Source of the DNA: CAZXCK01 sp964639225
GTDB lineage: Bacteria > Chloroflexota > Anaerolineae > Aggregatilineales > Phototrophicaceae
NCBI GenBank assembly: GCA_964639225.1
Contig: CAZXCK010000053.1
Coordinates: 1 to 26,832, forward strand
Direction: 5' to 3'
DNA: 26,832 bases
This document shows, in pieces, positions 7,150-15,349 of the stretch. Position numbers and translations under genes: made by a program. The number at the start of each line of letters is the position of its first letter. Within the stretch, counting starts at the first letter, position 1. The notes beneath the pieces are model-generated. The model searched no databases. It worked only from the letters and a program-made list of their open reading frames with translations, and was not told where the DNA came from.

Positions 7150-7944
7150 TCACGGTCGCCAGTCGGCGGCGGTACCAAAGCCCAGCAGGCGCGGCTCGCC
7201 GACCTGATGGCCGTCCATTTCCAGCAGATACAGCATCGACCGGCGCGCCTGCGGCGGAATCAGCGCGTAGGCCAGCCGTTTGCCGTCTGGCGACCACGCC
7301 AGCGAGATGGGCTGCGCGCCCGGTTGCAGCGGAACCAGCATCCGGGGCGAGTTGGCGCCGGTCGGCCAGAAGAACAGGCCCCAGTCTGGCCCGCTGCTGA
7401 TGTCAAAATAGACGCGCCCTACTGCTCTTGTAATACTCGCGCCGCGCCCGAACGTCGCCAGATACTGCTCGACCGCCTGGTGCTCATCGTCGAGCGCGCC
7501 CAGGTAGCCCGCGTCGAGGTCGGCGTGGTGCAGTTCCAGCGTGACGCCGTCCCGGTAGACGAACAGCAGCCAGCGCCCATCCTCGGACCAGGCCATGTCG
7601 GAGTAGATGCCCGTCTGGCCCACAGGCAGAATCGGGCGCGGTTCGCCGGTGGGTAAATCCATCACGTAGATGCGCGGTAACTCGCTGCCGCGCTGTGAGT
7701 AAAACGCCAGATGCCGCCCATCCGGCGACCACACCGGCCCAAAATCCTGGCCGGAATGGTCGGTCAGGCGCAGATCAAGTCGGCTGTGCAGCTCGTAGAG
7801 ATGGATGCCGCCATCGCCGGGCGCATCGCTCGCATAGGCCAGCATGGGCGTGCGCATCACCCGACCGGCCAGCAGCGCGCCCGCCAGCAGCAGCGCTGTG
7901 ACCAGCGTCAGCGGCAGCAGCAGCGCCAGAGACAGTCGCAGCAT
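7150..7944 (-). CDS. Membrane-anchored PD40 (TolB-like) beta-propeller protein
   Basis: 264-residue protein with a long hydrophobic N-terminal segment (about 3-27), likely an uncleaved anchor, followed by a partial propeller with repeated blade signatures 'WSPDGRHLAF', 'WSEDGRWLLF' and 'WSPDGKRLAY'. The propeller is shorter than that of TolB. The ATG at 7944 was chosen because it lies 2 bp after the stop of the upstream lipoprotein gene; an in-frame Met at 7974 would overlap that gene by 28 bp and put charged residues before the anchor. The two genes are clearly co-transcribed and perhaps act together outside the membrane. No catalytic motif was seen and no specific function can be given. Confidence 0.75.
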   Translation of the reverse strand: MLRLSLALLLPLTLVTALLLAGALLAGRVMRTPMLAYASDAPGDGGIHLYELHSRLDLRLTDHSGQDFGPVWSPDGRHLAFYSQRGSELPRIYVMDLPTGEPRPILPVGQTGIYSDMAWSEDGRWLLFVYRDGVTLELHHADLDAGYLGALDDEHQAVEQYLATFGRGASITRAVGRVYFDISSGPDWGLFFWPTGANSPRMLVPLQPGAQPISLAWSPDGKRLAYALIPPQARRSMLYLLEMDGHQVGEPRLLGFGTAADWRP

Positions 7945-7946
7945 CG

Positions 7947-8903
7947 TCAGAAGCGCTCGCTGACCAGCCGCCACGTCCCGCTGGCCGGGTCGCCGGTGTG
8001 AATCAGCAGCAGAATGCCGCCGCGCTGCGGCAGGTCGATCATGCGGCCCTGGGTGAAGGTCTGCGTGGTGGCCTGAGCGCCGCGCTCGGCTTCGGTGGCC
8101 CAGCCCAGGCCGTCGCGCACGGCGGGGTTATCGCGCCAAACCTTGCCGAAGCCGCGCACCGGCTCCAGCAGACCGGCGGGCGGATTGTCGCCGCCCTGTT
8201 CGGGGTCAACGCCCTCGGTAAACGTATCGGCGAAACGCTGGTAGCGGCCATCGTTGTACAGCACGTAGATGCTGCCCGGCGCGTCGTCGATCCACACCAT
8301 CTGGCCGCGCTCGAACGTCTGCAGGGCGCTGGCCGGCGACGCCGTCACCGGCGGCGAACCGACCGGGCAGCCGATCTGCGCCAGCAGTTGCGGCTCATTG
8401 AGGACCAGACGACCAAATCCGCCGGTTGGCATGTACTGGCACTGTGTACCGGCGGCGGGCGTGGTGACCGGCGATGGGTCGCTGGCTGGTCCCTGGCCCG
8501 ATTCGGGCAGGAAGTCCGGCGGCAGAATGGTCGCCTGCAGGGCCAGCTCCATCAACATCGTCAGCGCGCCGATTTCCGGCGCGTCGGTCGGCGCGGGCGT
8601 CTCGGTGGGGGTGGCGGTTGGTGTGCGGGTGGGCGTCGGCGTGATGGTCAGGCTGGGGGTGACGGTCGGCTGGGCCGGTGGCGCGTCGGTCGGCGGGTCG
8701 GTCGGCAGTGGAGCCGGCTCGCCGGCGGCCTGGGCCTCTGCCGGGGTTTCGTCCAGAGTCTCGCGGGTTGGCGTGGGATCGGCGGTGGGGGCGTCGGTCG
8801 GCAGTTCGATTCGTGTGGGCAGCGGGCGCGAGTCGCTGTCATCGTTGGCGCAGGCGGCCAGCAGCAGCAGCACCAGCACCATCACAAGGGACGTGTATCT
8901 CAT
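7947..8903 (-). CDS. Lipoprotein with Pro/Thr-rich stalk and two C-terminal repeats
   Basis: 318-residue predicted lipoprotein: positively charged start, hydrophobic core and lipobox LLLAAC with the lipidated Cys at residue 18. A low-complexity Thr/Pro/Asp/Ala stalk (about 25-115) is followed by a globular region with two related units of about 60 residues. Each has a 'G....W......G' segment, then 'F.(Q/R)G.M(V/I)...', then a hydrophobic strand and 'W' or 'YQRF', recalling LGFP-like surface repeats. The ATG at 8903 has AGGTG 7 bases upstream; the TTG at 8909 does not fit better. It is the first gene of a two-gene unit with the PD40 protein. Role unknown; it is probably exposed on the cell surface. 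Confidence 0.78.
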   Translation of the reverse strand: MRYTSLVMVLVLLLLAACANDDSDSRPLPTRIELPTDAPTADPTPTRETLDETPAEAQAAGEPAPLPTDPPTDAPPAQPTVTPSLTITPTPTRTPTATPTETPAPTDAPEIGALTMLMELALQATILPPDFLPESGQGPASDPSPVTTPAAGTQCQYMPTGGFGRLVLNEPQLLAQIGCPVGSPPVTASPASALQTFERGQMVWIDDAPGSIYVLYNDGRYQRFADTFTEGVDPEQGGDNPPAGLLEPVRGFGKVWRDNPAVRDGLGWATEAERGAQATTQTFTQGRMIDLPQRGGILLLIHTGDPASGTWRLVSERF

Positions 8904-9155
8904 CGGCAAACACCTGTCGATTGTCGCGGGTTGTCCAGCCTGTATTGTACTCCAGCCAACAAAAAAGCGCGGTGTAAAGATGACAGCGCCGGATTGCGTC
9001 CCAACCCTGGCACAGTCACCGACCCACTGCGCTTATTGCGTGCCGCTTAACCGGCACGCCCTCATCAGTTCCTGTGGCGGCGAAACCCTTGAACCTACTC
9101 TAAAACTATACCACGAATCCGGGCGGAAGGGGATAATTTGCTGTCAGAATTACCG

Positions 9156-9173
9156 GGATTCGAATGCGAATCC
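9156..9173. promoter_or_regulatory. Perfect inverted repeat GGATTCG-AATG-CGAATCC
   Basis: A 7-bp perfect dyad with a 4-nt centre lies just upstream of the kinase promoter. It follows TTACCG and resembles the TTACCCGGATTTGATGCGAT sequence upstream of the first kinase gene. Its position suits an operator; it could also be a fragment of the dispersed repeat. Confidence 0.45.
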
Positions 9174-9185
9174 AACCCTGATTGT

Positions 9186-9214
9186 TTGCGCTGGATTGAC
9201 TGACCATTTAGAAT
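9186..9214 (+). promoter_or_regulatory. Candidate promoter of the kinase-AAA-TPR gene
   Basis: TTGCGC (9186-9191) and TAGAAT (9209-9214) are 17 bp apart, 43 bp before the ATG. Confidence 0.55.
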
Positions 9215-9257
9215 AGGGTGCATCAACTTCGTTCCTTTACGAATCGTACGAACCATA

Positions 9258-12200
9258 ATGGTGACAGCATCTGACCAGACCTTTATATCCTATCGTCACA
9301 CCGTCCACGAGCAGTTAGGCATGGGGGCGATGGGAGCGGTCTACCGCGCTTATGATCGTCTCAGCGGGCAGTACGTGGCGCTCAAGCGCGTGCTGGCCCA
9401 GAGCGACTCGCTTCAGTTCGCCTCGCGCCACGCCGATACAATGAATCCCTCGCTGGCGCTGGCCCATGAGTTCCGCACGCTGGCGTCGCTGCGGCATCCG
9501 AACATCATCAGCGTGCAGGATTACGGCTTCGACAACCAGGGCCAGCCCTACTTCACCATGACGCTGCTGGAAGATCCGCAGACGGTCGTCGAGGCCGGGT
9601 ATGGACTTCCGCTGCAGCAGCAGATCGACCTGCTGGTGCAGATTTTGCAGGCGCTGGCCTACGTTCACCGGCGTGGACTGCTCCACCGCGATCTCAAGCC
9701 CAGCAACGTACTGGTCAGGGACGGGCACGCCTATGTGCTGGATTTTGGACTGGCCAAAGACCGCGACACGCACAACCCGGAAGCCGACACGGTAGGCACG
9801 CTGGCCTACATCGCGCCAGAGGTGCTGCTGCGCCAGCCCGCCACCGAAGCGTCCGACCTGTACGCGGTGGGCGTCATCGCTTACGAGATGCTCGCCGGGC
9901 GCCATCCCTTCCGTCTGGATGACCTGGCCCACCTGATGACCGATGTCATCGAGCAGCCGGTGGACCTGAGTGTGCTGGACATCAACGATGCGCTGCGGCT
10001 GGTGCTGGCGCGTCTGCTGGCCAAAGACCCCGCCGACCGCTATCACAACGCCGCCGACACGATCAGCGCACTGTGTGCGGCTTCCGGCCTGCCGCTGCCG
10101 CTGGAAACCACCGAAGTACGCGAGAGTTACCTGCAGGCGGCGCGCTTCGTCGGGCGCAAAGCGGAGATGGAGCGCCTGGGCGAGATGCTGCGGGCCGCCG
10201 TCCACGGGCGGGGCAGCGCCTGGCTCATCGGCGGCGAAAGCGGCGTGGGCAAGTCCCGGTTGCTGGAAGAACTGCGTGCTCGCGCCCTGGTATCCGGCGC
10301 GCTGACCCTGCGCGGGCAGGCCATCGCCGAGCGCGCGCTGCCGTATCAGGTGTGGCGCGAACCGGCGCGACGGCTGGCCCTGGCCGCTGACCCGGACGAC
10401 GACCAGGCCGCTATTCTGGGGCAGATGGTCCCCGACCTGGAACGCCTGCTCGAACGTCCGATTCCGACGCCGCCCGACCTGGACGCCAATACCTTTCAGC
10501 GCCAGTTGTTCCTCACCGTTGAGGCGCTGGTGCGGCGCGCGGCCTTTTATCAGCCGGTGGTGCTGCTGCTTGAAGACCTGCAATGGGCGACGGAGAGCCT
10601 CAAGCTGCTGGAGCAGATCAGTCAGATGGCCGCCGACCTGCCGCTGCTGGTGATCGGCACCTATACGACCGACGTCCGCACCGACCTGCCGGACCTGCTG
10701 CCAGCCATGAATCCCATGCTGCTGGAACGCCTGTCGGCGCAGGAGATCGCCACGCTCAGCAACTCGATGCTGGGCCGCAGCGGCAGCAATCCGGCGGTCG
10801 TCGATCTGCTGCAGCGCGAGACCGAAGGCAATGTGTTCTTCCTCATCGAGGTGGTGCGCAGCCTGGCCGAGAGCGCCGGCAGCCTCAACGACATCGGCAC
10901 CGTGACGCTGCCGCCGCGTGTGTTTGCTGGTGGCGTGCAGCGCATCGTCGAGGGGCGTTTGCAGCGCGTGCCGGATTGGGCGCGTCCCATGATCCAACTG
11001 GCGGCGCTGGCTGGTCGCTGGCTGGACCTCGGCGTGCTGGCGGCGCTGGACCCCGACCTGGACCTCAACGCCTGGCTGACGCTGTGCATGAACGCGGCGG
11101 TCTTCGACATACAGGACGAGCAGCCCCGTTTCGCGCATGACAAAATCCGTGAGATTGTGCTGGCGACCATCGCGCCCGAAGCGCGCCCGGAACTGCACCG
11201 GCAGATCGCCCGTGCCATCGAGACGACCTACGCCGACCAGCTCGACACGTATGCCAGCGCGCTGGTCGATCACTGGGCCGCCGCCGGCGACAGCCAGCGC
11301 GAAGCGCGCTATCTGATCCAGGCGGCGCAGGAGGCTCACGAGACCTGCCATTATCACCGGGCGAATGCGCTTTACCAGCGCGCGCTGGAACTGCGCGTCT
11401 ACGAACAACAGGCCGATACACAACGCGCCCTGGCCGATATCAAGCACAAGCTGGGCATCACGCTGTACGCCATCGGCAGCTACGACGAAGCCAGACCGCT
11501 GTATCGTGATGCTCTGGAACTTTATCGCCAGCTCGGTGATGAGTATGGCATCAGCGAGGCGCTGGCGGCCCTCAGCGAACTGGATATGCGCCAGGCTAAC
11601 TACGACAAGGCGCGCCGCTACCTGGAAGAGAGCATGGTCATTCGTGAAAAACTGGGCAACCAGAAGAGCATCGCTTTTGGCCTGATGAACATGGGTGTGA
11701 TCGAATTTTACCAGGGCAACCTGGACCGCGTGCTGGACCTGTTCCAGCGCAGTTACGATATTTTCTCCACGCAGGACGACCCGATCTCGACGGCCAAGGC
11801 GCTCAATAACCTGGGCAACGTTCACACCGATCGGGGCCAGTACGACAAGGCGCGCGAGTATCACCAGCAGGCGCTGGCCATTCGCCGCCGCCTGAATGAC
11901 CGCATCGGCATCGCCGTCAGCCTGCTGAATCTGGGTTCGGTGGAGGTGGATCAGGGCAATTACGACGAAGCCCGGCAGTTGCAGTTGGAGAGCCTGGGGC
12001 TGCTGCGCGGCATCGGCGACAAGCTGGCGCTGTCTCGCGTGCTCAGCGGACTGGGTAGCACCGCCGAGCACCAGCATCTTTACAATCAGGCGCGCGCTTA
12101 CTACGAAGAATCGCTGGCGTTATGCCAGGAAATAGGCGATCAGCAGGCGCACGCGGCCAACCTGAACCATCTGGGCAACATCGCCCGCGCGACTGGCGAC

Positions 12201-12506
12201 AACGCCACCGCCTTCGACTATTACCGGCAGTCGCTGGCGCTGGCCTATTCGGTGAAGGCGCTGACCAGCAGCCTGGCCGCCCTCACCCAGATCGCGCACC
12301 TCGCCTGGCGCGAAGGACGCCCCGCCGAGGCGCTGGAGATTCTGCTGCCGGTCAAACGCGAGCTTGAAGCGCGCAACAACCGCACCGACTCAATCGAAGG
12401 CGACCTGCGCCAACTGGGCGCGGAACTCAAACCGGCGGAATTTCTGGCCGCCCGCGAGCGTGGCCTGTCGCTCACCCTCGAAGAACTGGTTGCGCGTTAT
12501 GTCTGA
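9258..12506 (+). CDS. Ser/Thr protein kinase fused to AAA-type ATPase and TPR repeats
   Basis: 1082-residue cytoplasmic protein with no membrane helix. The kinase domain (about 14-270) has GMGAMGAVY (21-29), Lys43, HRDLKPSN from His143, DFG at 162-164 and GTLAYIAPEV. A predicted AAA/STAND-like ATPase follows (about 295-560) with Walker A GESGVGKS (326-333) and Walker B VVLLLEDLQW (Glu439-Asp440). A helical linker leads to eight or nine TPR units of about 40 residues (about 700-1040). The architecture resembles PknK-type and large Chloroflexota/cyanobacterial signalling kinases, but there is no C-terminal DNA-binding domain. The TPR array probably binds a partner or ligand that controls ATPase and kinase activity. 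The start ATG has no clear Shine-Dalgarno. It converges with the PPC-repeat gene, leaving a 9-bp gap and no obvious terminator. Confidence 0.93.
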   Translation: MVTASDQTFISYRHTVHEQLGMGAMGAVYRAYDRLSGQYVALKRVLAQSDSLQFASRHADTMNPSLALAHEFRTLASLRHPNIISVQDYGFDNQGQPYFTMTLLEDPQTVVEAGYGLPLQQQIDLLVQILQALAYVHRRGLLHRDLKPSNVLVRDGHAYVLDFGLAKDRDTHNPEADTVGTLAYIAPEVLLRQPATEASDLYAVGVIAYEMLAGRHPFRLDDLAHLMTDVIEQPVDLSVLDINDALRLVLARLLAKDPADRYHNAADTISALCAASGLPLPLETTEVRESYLQAARFVGRKAEMERLGEMLRAAVHGRGSAWLIGGESGVGKSRLLEELRARALVSGALTLRGQAIAERALPYQVWREPARRLALAADPDDDQAAILGQMVPDLERLLERPIPTPPDLDANTFQRQLFLTVEALVRRAAFYQPVVLLLEDLQWATESLKLLEQISQMAADLPLLVIGTYTTDVRTDLPDLLPAMNPMLLERLSAQEIATLSNSMLGRSGSNPAVVDLLQRETEGNVFFLIEVVRSLAESAGSLNDIGTVTLPPRVFAGGVQRIVEGRLQRVPDWARPMIQLAALAGRWLDLGVLAALDPDLDLNAWLTLCMNAAVFDIQDEQPRFAHDKIREIVLATIAPEARPELHRQIARAIETTYADQLDTYASALVDHWAAAGDSQREARYLIQAAQEAHETCHYHRANALYQRALELRVYEQQADTQRALADIKHKLGITLYAIGSYDEARPLYRDALELYRQLGDEYGISEALAALSELDMRQANYDKARRYLEESMVIREKLGNQKSIAFGLMNMGVIEFYQGNLDRVLDLFQRSYDIFSTQDDPISTAKALNNLGNVHTDRGQYDKAREYHQQALAIRRRLNDRIGIAVSLLNLGSVEVDQGNYDEARQLQLESLGLLRGIGDKLALSRVLSGLGSTAEHQHLYNQARAYYEESLALCQEIGDQQAHAANLNHLGNIARATGDNATAFDYYRQSLALAYSVKALTSSLAALTQIAHLAWREGRPAEALEILLPVKRELEARNNRTDSIEGDLRQLGAELKPAEFLAARERGLSLTLEELVARYV

Positions 12507-12515
12507 AGGGGCGCG

Positions 12516-14231
12516 TTAACCCCGCGTCGCCGGACCCTCACGCTCAATCGACAGGTCGAAGATCGCCGGGTTGCCGCCCAGGTCCTCGACGATAACCTGC
12601 ACCGGCGCGCTGCGCGGCACGTCGAAGCCCAGCGTCAGCCGCTGCACCCGTCCTATGCTGTTCGTGGCCAGTGTCTCGCCGTCCTGCATGACGCTGATGC
12701 GCGGCTCGTGCTCGCTGCTCACCACCACGTCGATATGCAGCAGCACCGACTCGCCGAATACGCCTTCGAACGTCACCTGTGCCTGAATCTGCTTATCGCT
12801 GATGCGCACGCGCTGCGGCCCGTCATCCAGTGACGCTGTGCCCGGATTTTGCAGGGCCAGCGTCACGGTGCCGTCGTCGCCGGGGATGTAAGGCTGCACC
12901 AGCGCCGAATACATGCCGTCTTCCAGCAGCGTGAGCTGGTTAATCTCCGGGTCGAATCCGGCGCCGCTGTCGTCATCGCTGGCGATAGGGTGACCATCGG
13001 CGTCGATGATGGTCAGCAGCGTATCCACCGAGCCGCCGCTGTTCAGGCGCAGGTCCAGCACATCACCGGCGCTGCCCTCGAACAGGAAATAACGCGCCGA
13101 TACGCCGTCGAAGTCAAAGGTGCTGGCTTCGTCGTATTGCAGAATCTGCGGCGCGATACGCTCCACGCGCAGGGTATACGGGACCGGGAAGAACGGATCG
13201 TCGCCGCTGACGACGATCACGTAGCCGGTGTCGTCGCGGGTGATAATCGGCCCGATGGCGCCGCTGCCGCCAAACGACGCCAGCGTGGTGCCGGGTCCGG
13301 TGAGGCGCATGACGACCGCCGGGCTGGTGGTTGTCAGTGTGGCCATCACGATGTCGTTTTCGTCCGTGCGGAAGCGGTACACGCGGCGCGGTATGCGCTC
13401 GCTGATCTGCCCTTCGACGTCGGCGCCAAAGGCGATTGGCTCGGCGGGCACGCTGTCGATCTGCAGACGGTAGCTGCCGGTCTCCGGCTGGCTGTTCTGC
13501 TGCTGGCCAAAACTGGTGACGACGACGGTGTAGATGCCGTCGTCGGGTATCTCCAGCGGGCCGATCTGCGCGTCGAGGCCGCCGGCGCTGTCGTCGTCCT
13601 CGGCGATGGGCGTGCCGGTCGGGTCCAGCAGCAGCAGGTAGGCGTCGAAGCCGTCCCCGGTCAGCGCAATGCTGATGACCTCGCCTGCCACAACGCGCAG
13701 CGGATAGTTCTGCGCTGGCTGGTCCGCTGTCAGTTGGTCGCGTTCCAGCGCGCCGGGCAGCAGCGTCCCGTCGTCATCGGGCGCGGTCTGGGCGTCCTCG
13801 TCGGCTGGCTCTGGCGGGGTGATTTCCAGTTGCAGCGTAAACTCGCCGGTGGCGGAAAACAGACCGCCGGAACGCTGGGCGCGCTGGCTGGTTACTACCA
13901 GCGTATAGACGCCATCCACTGGCAGCGTCTCGCTGATCTGCGCGCGCAGGCCCAGGCCGTCGCCCTCGGCCAGCGTCACGCCGCCAGAGCCGGTCAGCGT
14001 CAGGTACGGGATAAAGCGGCGGGTCGTCACCGAGATGGCGACAGTATCACCGGCGCTGGCGTTAAACGTATAGACCGCTTCCGGGTTGTCGCCGGTGAGC
14101 TGGCCGTCGAGCGCCACACCGGGCGTGATCGGCGTGGGGTCGCCGGTCTGCTGGGCCTGCGCGATCACCGGCAGCAGCGCCAGCAGCAGTATAATCCCCA
14201 CGCGCAGCAGACGATTTGTGAATAGCGACAT
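12516..14231 (-). CDS. Secreted protein with about four PPC-like beta-sandwich repeats
   Basis: 571-residue exported protein. The signal peptide MSLFTNRLLRVGIILLLALLPVIAQA is predicted to be cut after residue 26. The mature part contains about four pre-peptidase C-terminal-like repeats of about 100 residues, each with 'Y.F.a.aGd.v.i.l', then 'd..l.L.d..G..iA.DDDS' and 'a.i....l..dG.Y.v.V'. Acidic DDDS clusters in two repeats suggest calcium binding. No protease or other enzyme domain is attached, so it may be a stand-alone adhesive or matrix protein. The start at 14231 was chosen because the signal peptide begins there; the in-frame extension upstream is not signal-like. TAAAAT on the minus strand (14265-14260) is a possible -10. 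Confidence 0.8.
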   Translation of the reverse strand: MSLFTNRLLRVGIILLLALLPVIAQAQQTGDPTPITPGVALDGQLTGDNPEAVYTFNASAGDTVAISVTTRRFIPYLTLTGSGGVTLAEGDGLGLRAQISETLPVDGVYTLVVTSQRAQRSGGLFSATGEFTLQLEITPPEPADEDAQTAPDDDGTLLPGALERDQLTADQPAQNYPLRVVAGEVISIALTGDGFDAYLLLLDPTGTPIAEDDDSAGGLDAQIGPLEIPDDGIYTVVVTSFGQQQNSQPETGSYRLQIDSVPAEPIAFGADVEGQISERIPRRVYRFRTDENDIVMATLTTTSPAVVMRLTGPGTTLASFGGSGAIGPIITRDDTGYVIVVSGDDPFFPVPYTLRVERIAPQILQYDEASTFDFDGVSARYFLFEGSAGDVLDLRLNSGGSVDTLLTIIDADGHPIASDDDSGAGFDPEINQLTLLEDGMYSALVQPYIPGDDGTVTLALQNPGTASLDDGPQRVRISDKQIQAQVTFEGVFGESVLLHIDVVVSSEHEPRISVMQDGETLATNSIGRVQRLTLGFDVPRSAPVQVIVEDLGGNPAIFDLSIEREGPATRG

Positions 14232-14302
14232 AAGGCAACGCCTTTCGTTTGATACCACTATTTTACCCCAGCCCGGCCATCTGCGCCCCACGACCCGGAC
14301 GG

Positions 14303-14316
14303 GCGGGTGCACCCGC
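14303..14316. repeat. Palindrome GCGGGTGCACCCGC
   Basis: A perfect 14-bp palindrome in the 239-bp divergent gap between the PPC gene and the GNAT-like gene. CCTGTGGCCTG follows, a sequence that also follows the hairpin at 18302-18320. This suggests fragments of a shared dispersed repeat. Confidence 0.5.
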
Positions 14317-14425
14317 TTCCTGTGGCCTGCTGCACCTATATTTTAACGCCAGGCGAGGCAGGTTTGCCCCCAAATCCGAATGCGCCTCATCGGGCATCGG
14401 GCCGAAGGCCGCTGCTGCAAGGTCG

Positions 14426-14434
14426 TGATATACT
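14426..14434 (+). promoter_or_regulatory. Candidate extended -10 (TGA-TATACT)
   Basis: TGA directly precedes TATACT, 36 bp before the ATG at 14471. The -35 region does not match consensus, which extended -10 promoters can tolerate. Confidence 0.5.
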
Positions 14435-14470
14435 GTGCATGACGCAAACCAATGGCAGGAAGTAACGACG

Positions 14471-15259
14471 ATGGACAATGCGGAAGCCGTCAAAGCGACG
14501 CGGCAGGCGCTGCGCCGCGTGGTTGACCATCTGGCGCAGGCCCACCAGCGTCTGGGTGGGCAGCGCGAGTCGCTGGGGCTGGTGGATGTCGTCTATCACC
14601 CGCAAAACCCGGCCCTGGCCCTCAATTATGTCCATCCCCGGCGCGGCACCGCCTGGATTCCCGGCCCGCAGATCGAGCAGGGGCTGGCTCGCCTGCGCGA
14701 ACTCGACCGCGCACCGCGCCTGCAATATGTCGAAGGGTTGTTCCCGGCGCAGTTCGGCGAGTCGCTGGCCAAACAGGGGCTGGCTCGCGCTCATGCCGCC
14801 GCGCTGATGATCGCCGGGCCGCCCGCTATGATCGCCGCGCCGACAGCCGACAGCCACGTGCAGACAGTCAGCCCGCGACGCGGTGCTGCCATGTGGGCGT
14901 ACACGCTCGACAACCGGCGCTACAGCATCCAGGCGGGCGACGCCGAACCCCTGGACTCGCGCCTCTGGTCTGCCGATGACACGCCGCCGGTCGATGGGGT
15001 GGCCTACCAGCGCGGCTTCCCGGTGGGGGTGGGCCGGCTGACAATCCACGACGAGACCGCCCACATCGTCCGCCTGGTCATTCTGCGCGACACGCCACCC
15101 GATCCGCTGCTGGGACTGCTGGCCGGGGCCGCCACCGAACGCGGCTGCACGCTGATCTTCGCCGCCGCCAGCGATGACGCCGCACATGCTGCGCTTGTCC
15201 GCTGCGGCTTCACCGAGGCCGGGGCGCTGGTGTCGTATATGCCAGCCGAAAGCAGGTGA
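14471..15259 (+). CDS. Protein with C-terminal GNAT-like acetyltransferase region
   Basis: 262-residue soluble protein without a confident family. The C-terminal part (about 150-258) reads like a degenerate GNAT fold: 'AHIVRLVILRD' as a central strand, a helix 'LLGLLAGAATERG', a strand 'LIFAAAS', a helix and 'ALVRCGFTEAGALVSYMP', similar to the terminal 'lyerlGF...' element of N-acetyltransferases. The usual acetyl-CoA loop (R/Q-x-x-G-x-G/A) is not visible. The N-terminal half begins with a helix and contains 'GLVDVVYHPQNPALALNYVHPRRGTAW', which I do not recognise. The ATG at 14471 was chosen because AGGAAG lies 8 bases upstream; an upstream Met at 14435 has no such site. trpS follows after 90 bp on the same strand. 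Confidence 0.6.
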   Translation: MDNAEAVKATRQALRRVVDHLAQAHQRLGGQRESLGLVDVVYHPQNPALALNYVHPRRGTAWIPGPQIEQGLARLRELDRAPRLQYVEGLFPAQFGESLAKQGLARAHAAALMIAGPPAMIAAPTADSHVQTVSPRRGAAMWAYTLDNRRYSIQAGDAEPLDSRLWSADDTPPVDGVAYQRGFPVGVGRLTIHDETAHIVRLVILRDTPPDPLLGLLAGAATERGCTLIFAAASDDAAHAALVRCGFTEAGALVSYMPAESR

Positions 15260-15349
15260 CCCGCACAGAAACCGGTAGCCGTGCCGGGATTTCTGCGCTA
15301 TGCTGTAGCCATTGTTACGCTTACCAATGACAACAGGTTGAACCCAGAC

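Larger units (their letters stand above)
8904..9257. other. Divergent intergenic region between the lipoprotein gene and the kinase-AAA-TPR gene
   Basis: 354 bp without a supportable gene. It holds the kinase promoter (9186-9214), a perfect palindrome (9156-9173) and, on the minus strand, a TACAAT (8949-8944) that could be the lipoprotein -10 but lacks a good -35. Plus-strand open frames here are continuations of shadows of the lipoprotein gene. Confidence 0.7.

Noticed and set aside
9196..9214. TTGACT as the -35 of the kinase-AAA-TPR gene
   Set aside because: It is only 7 bp from the TAGAAT -10. TTGCGC at 9186 gives a proper 17-bp spacing.
9315..12077. A 920-codon open frame on the minus strand
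   Set aside because: Shadow of the kinase-AAA-TPR gene, which has clear kinase, Walker and TPR motifs in the plus frame.
12849..14225. A 458-codon open frame on the plus strand
   Set aside because: Antisense to the PPC-repeat gene, whose signal peptide and repeats are clear; the shadow has none.
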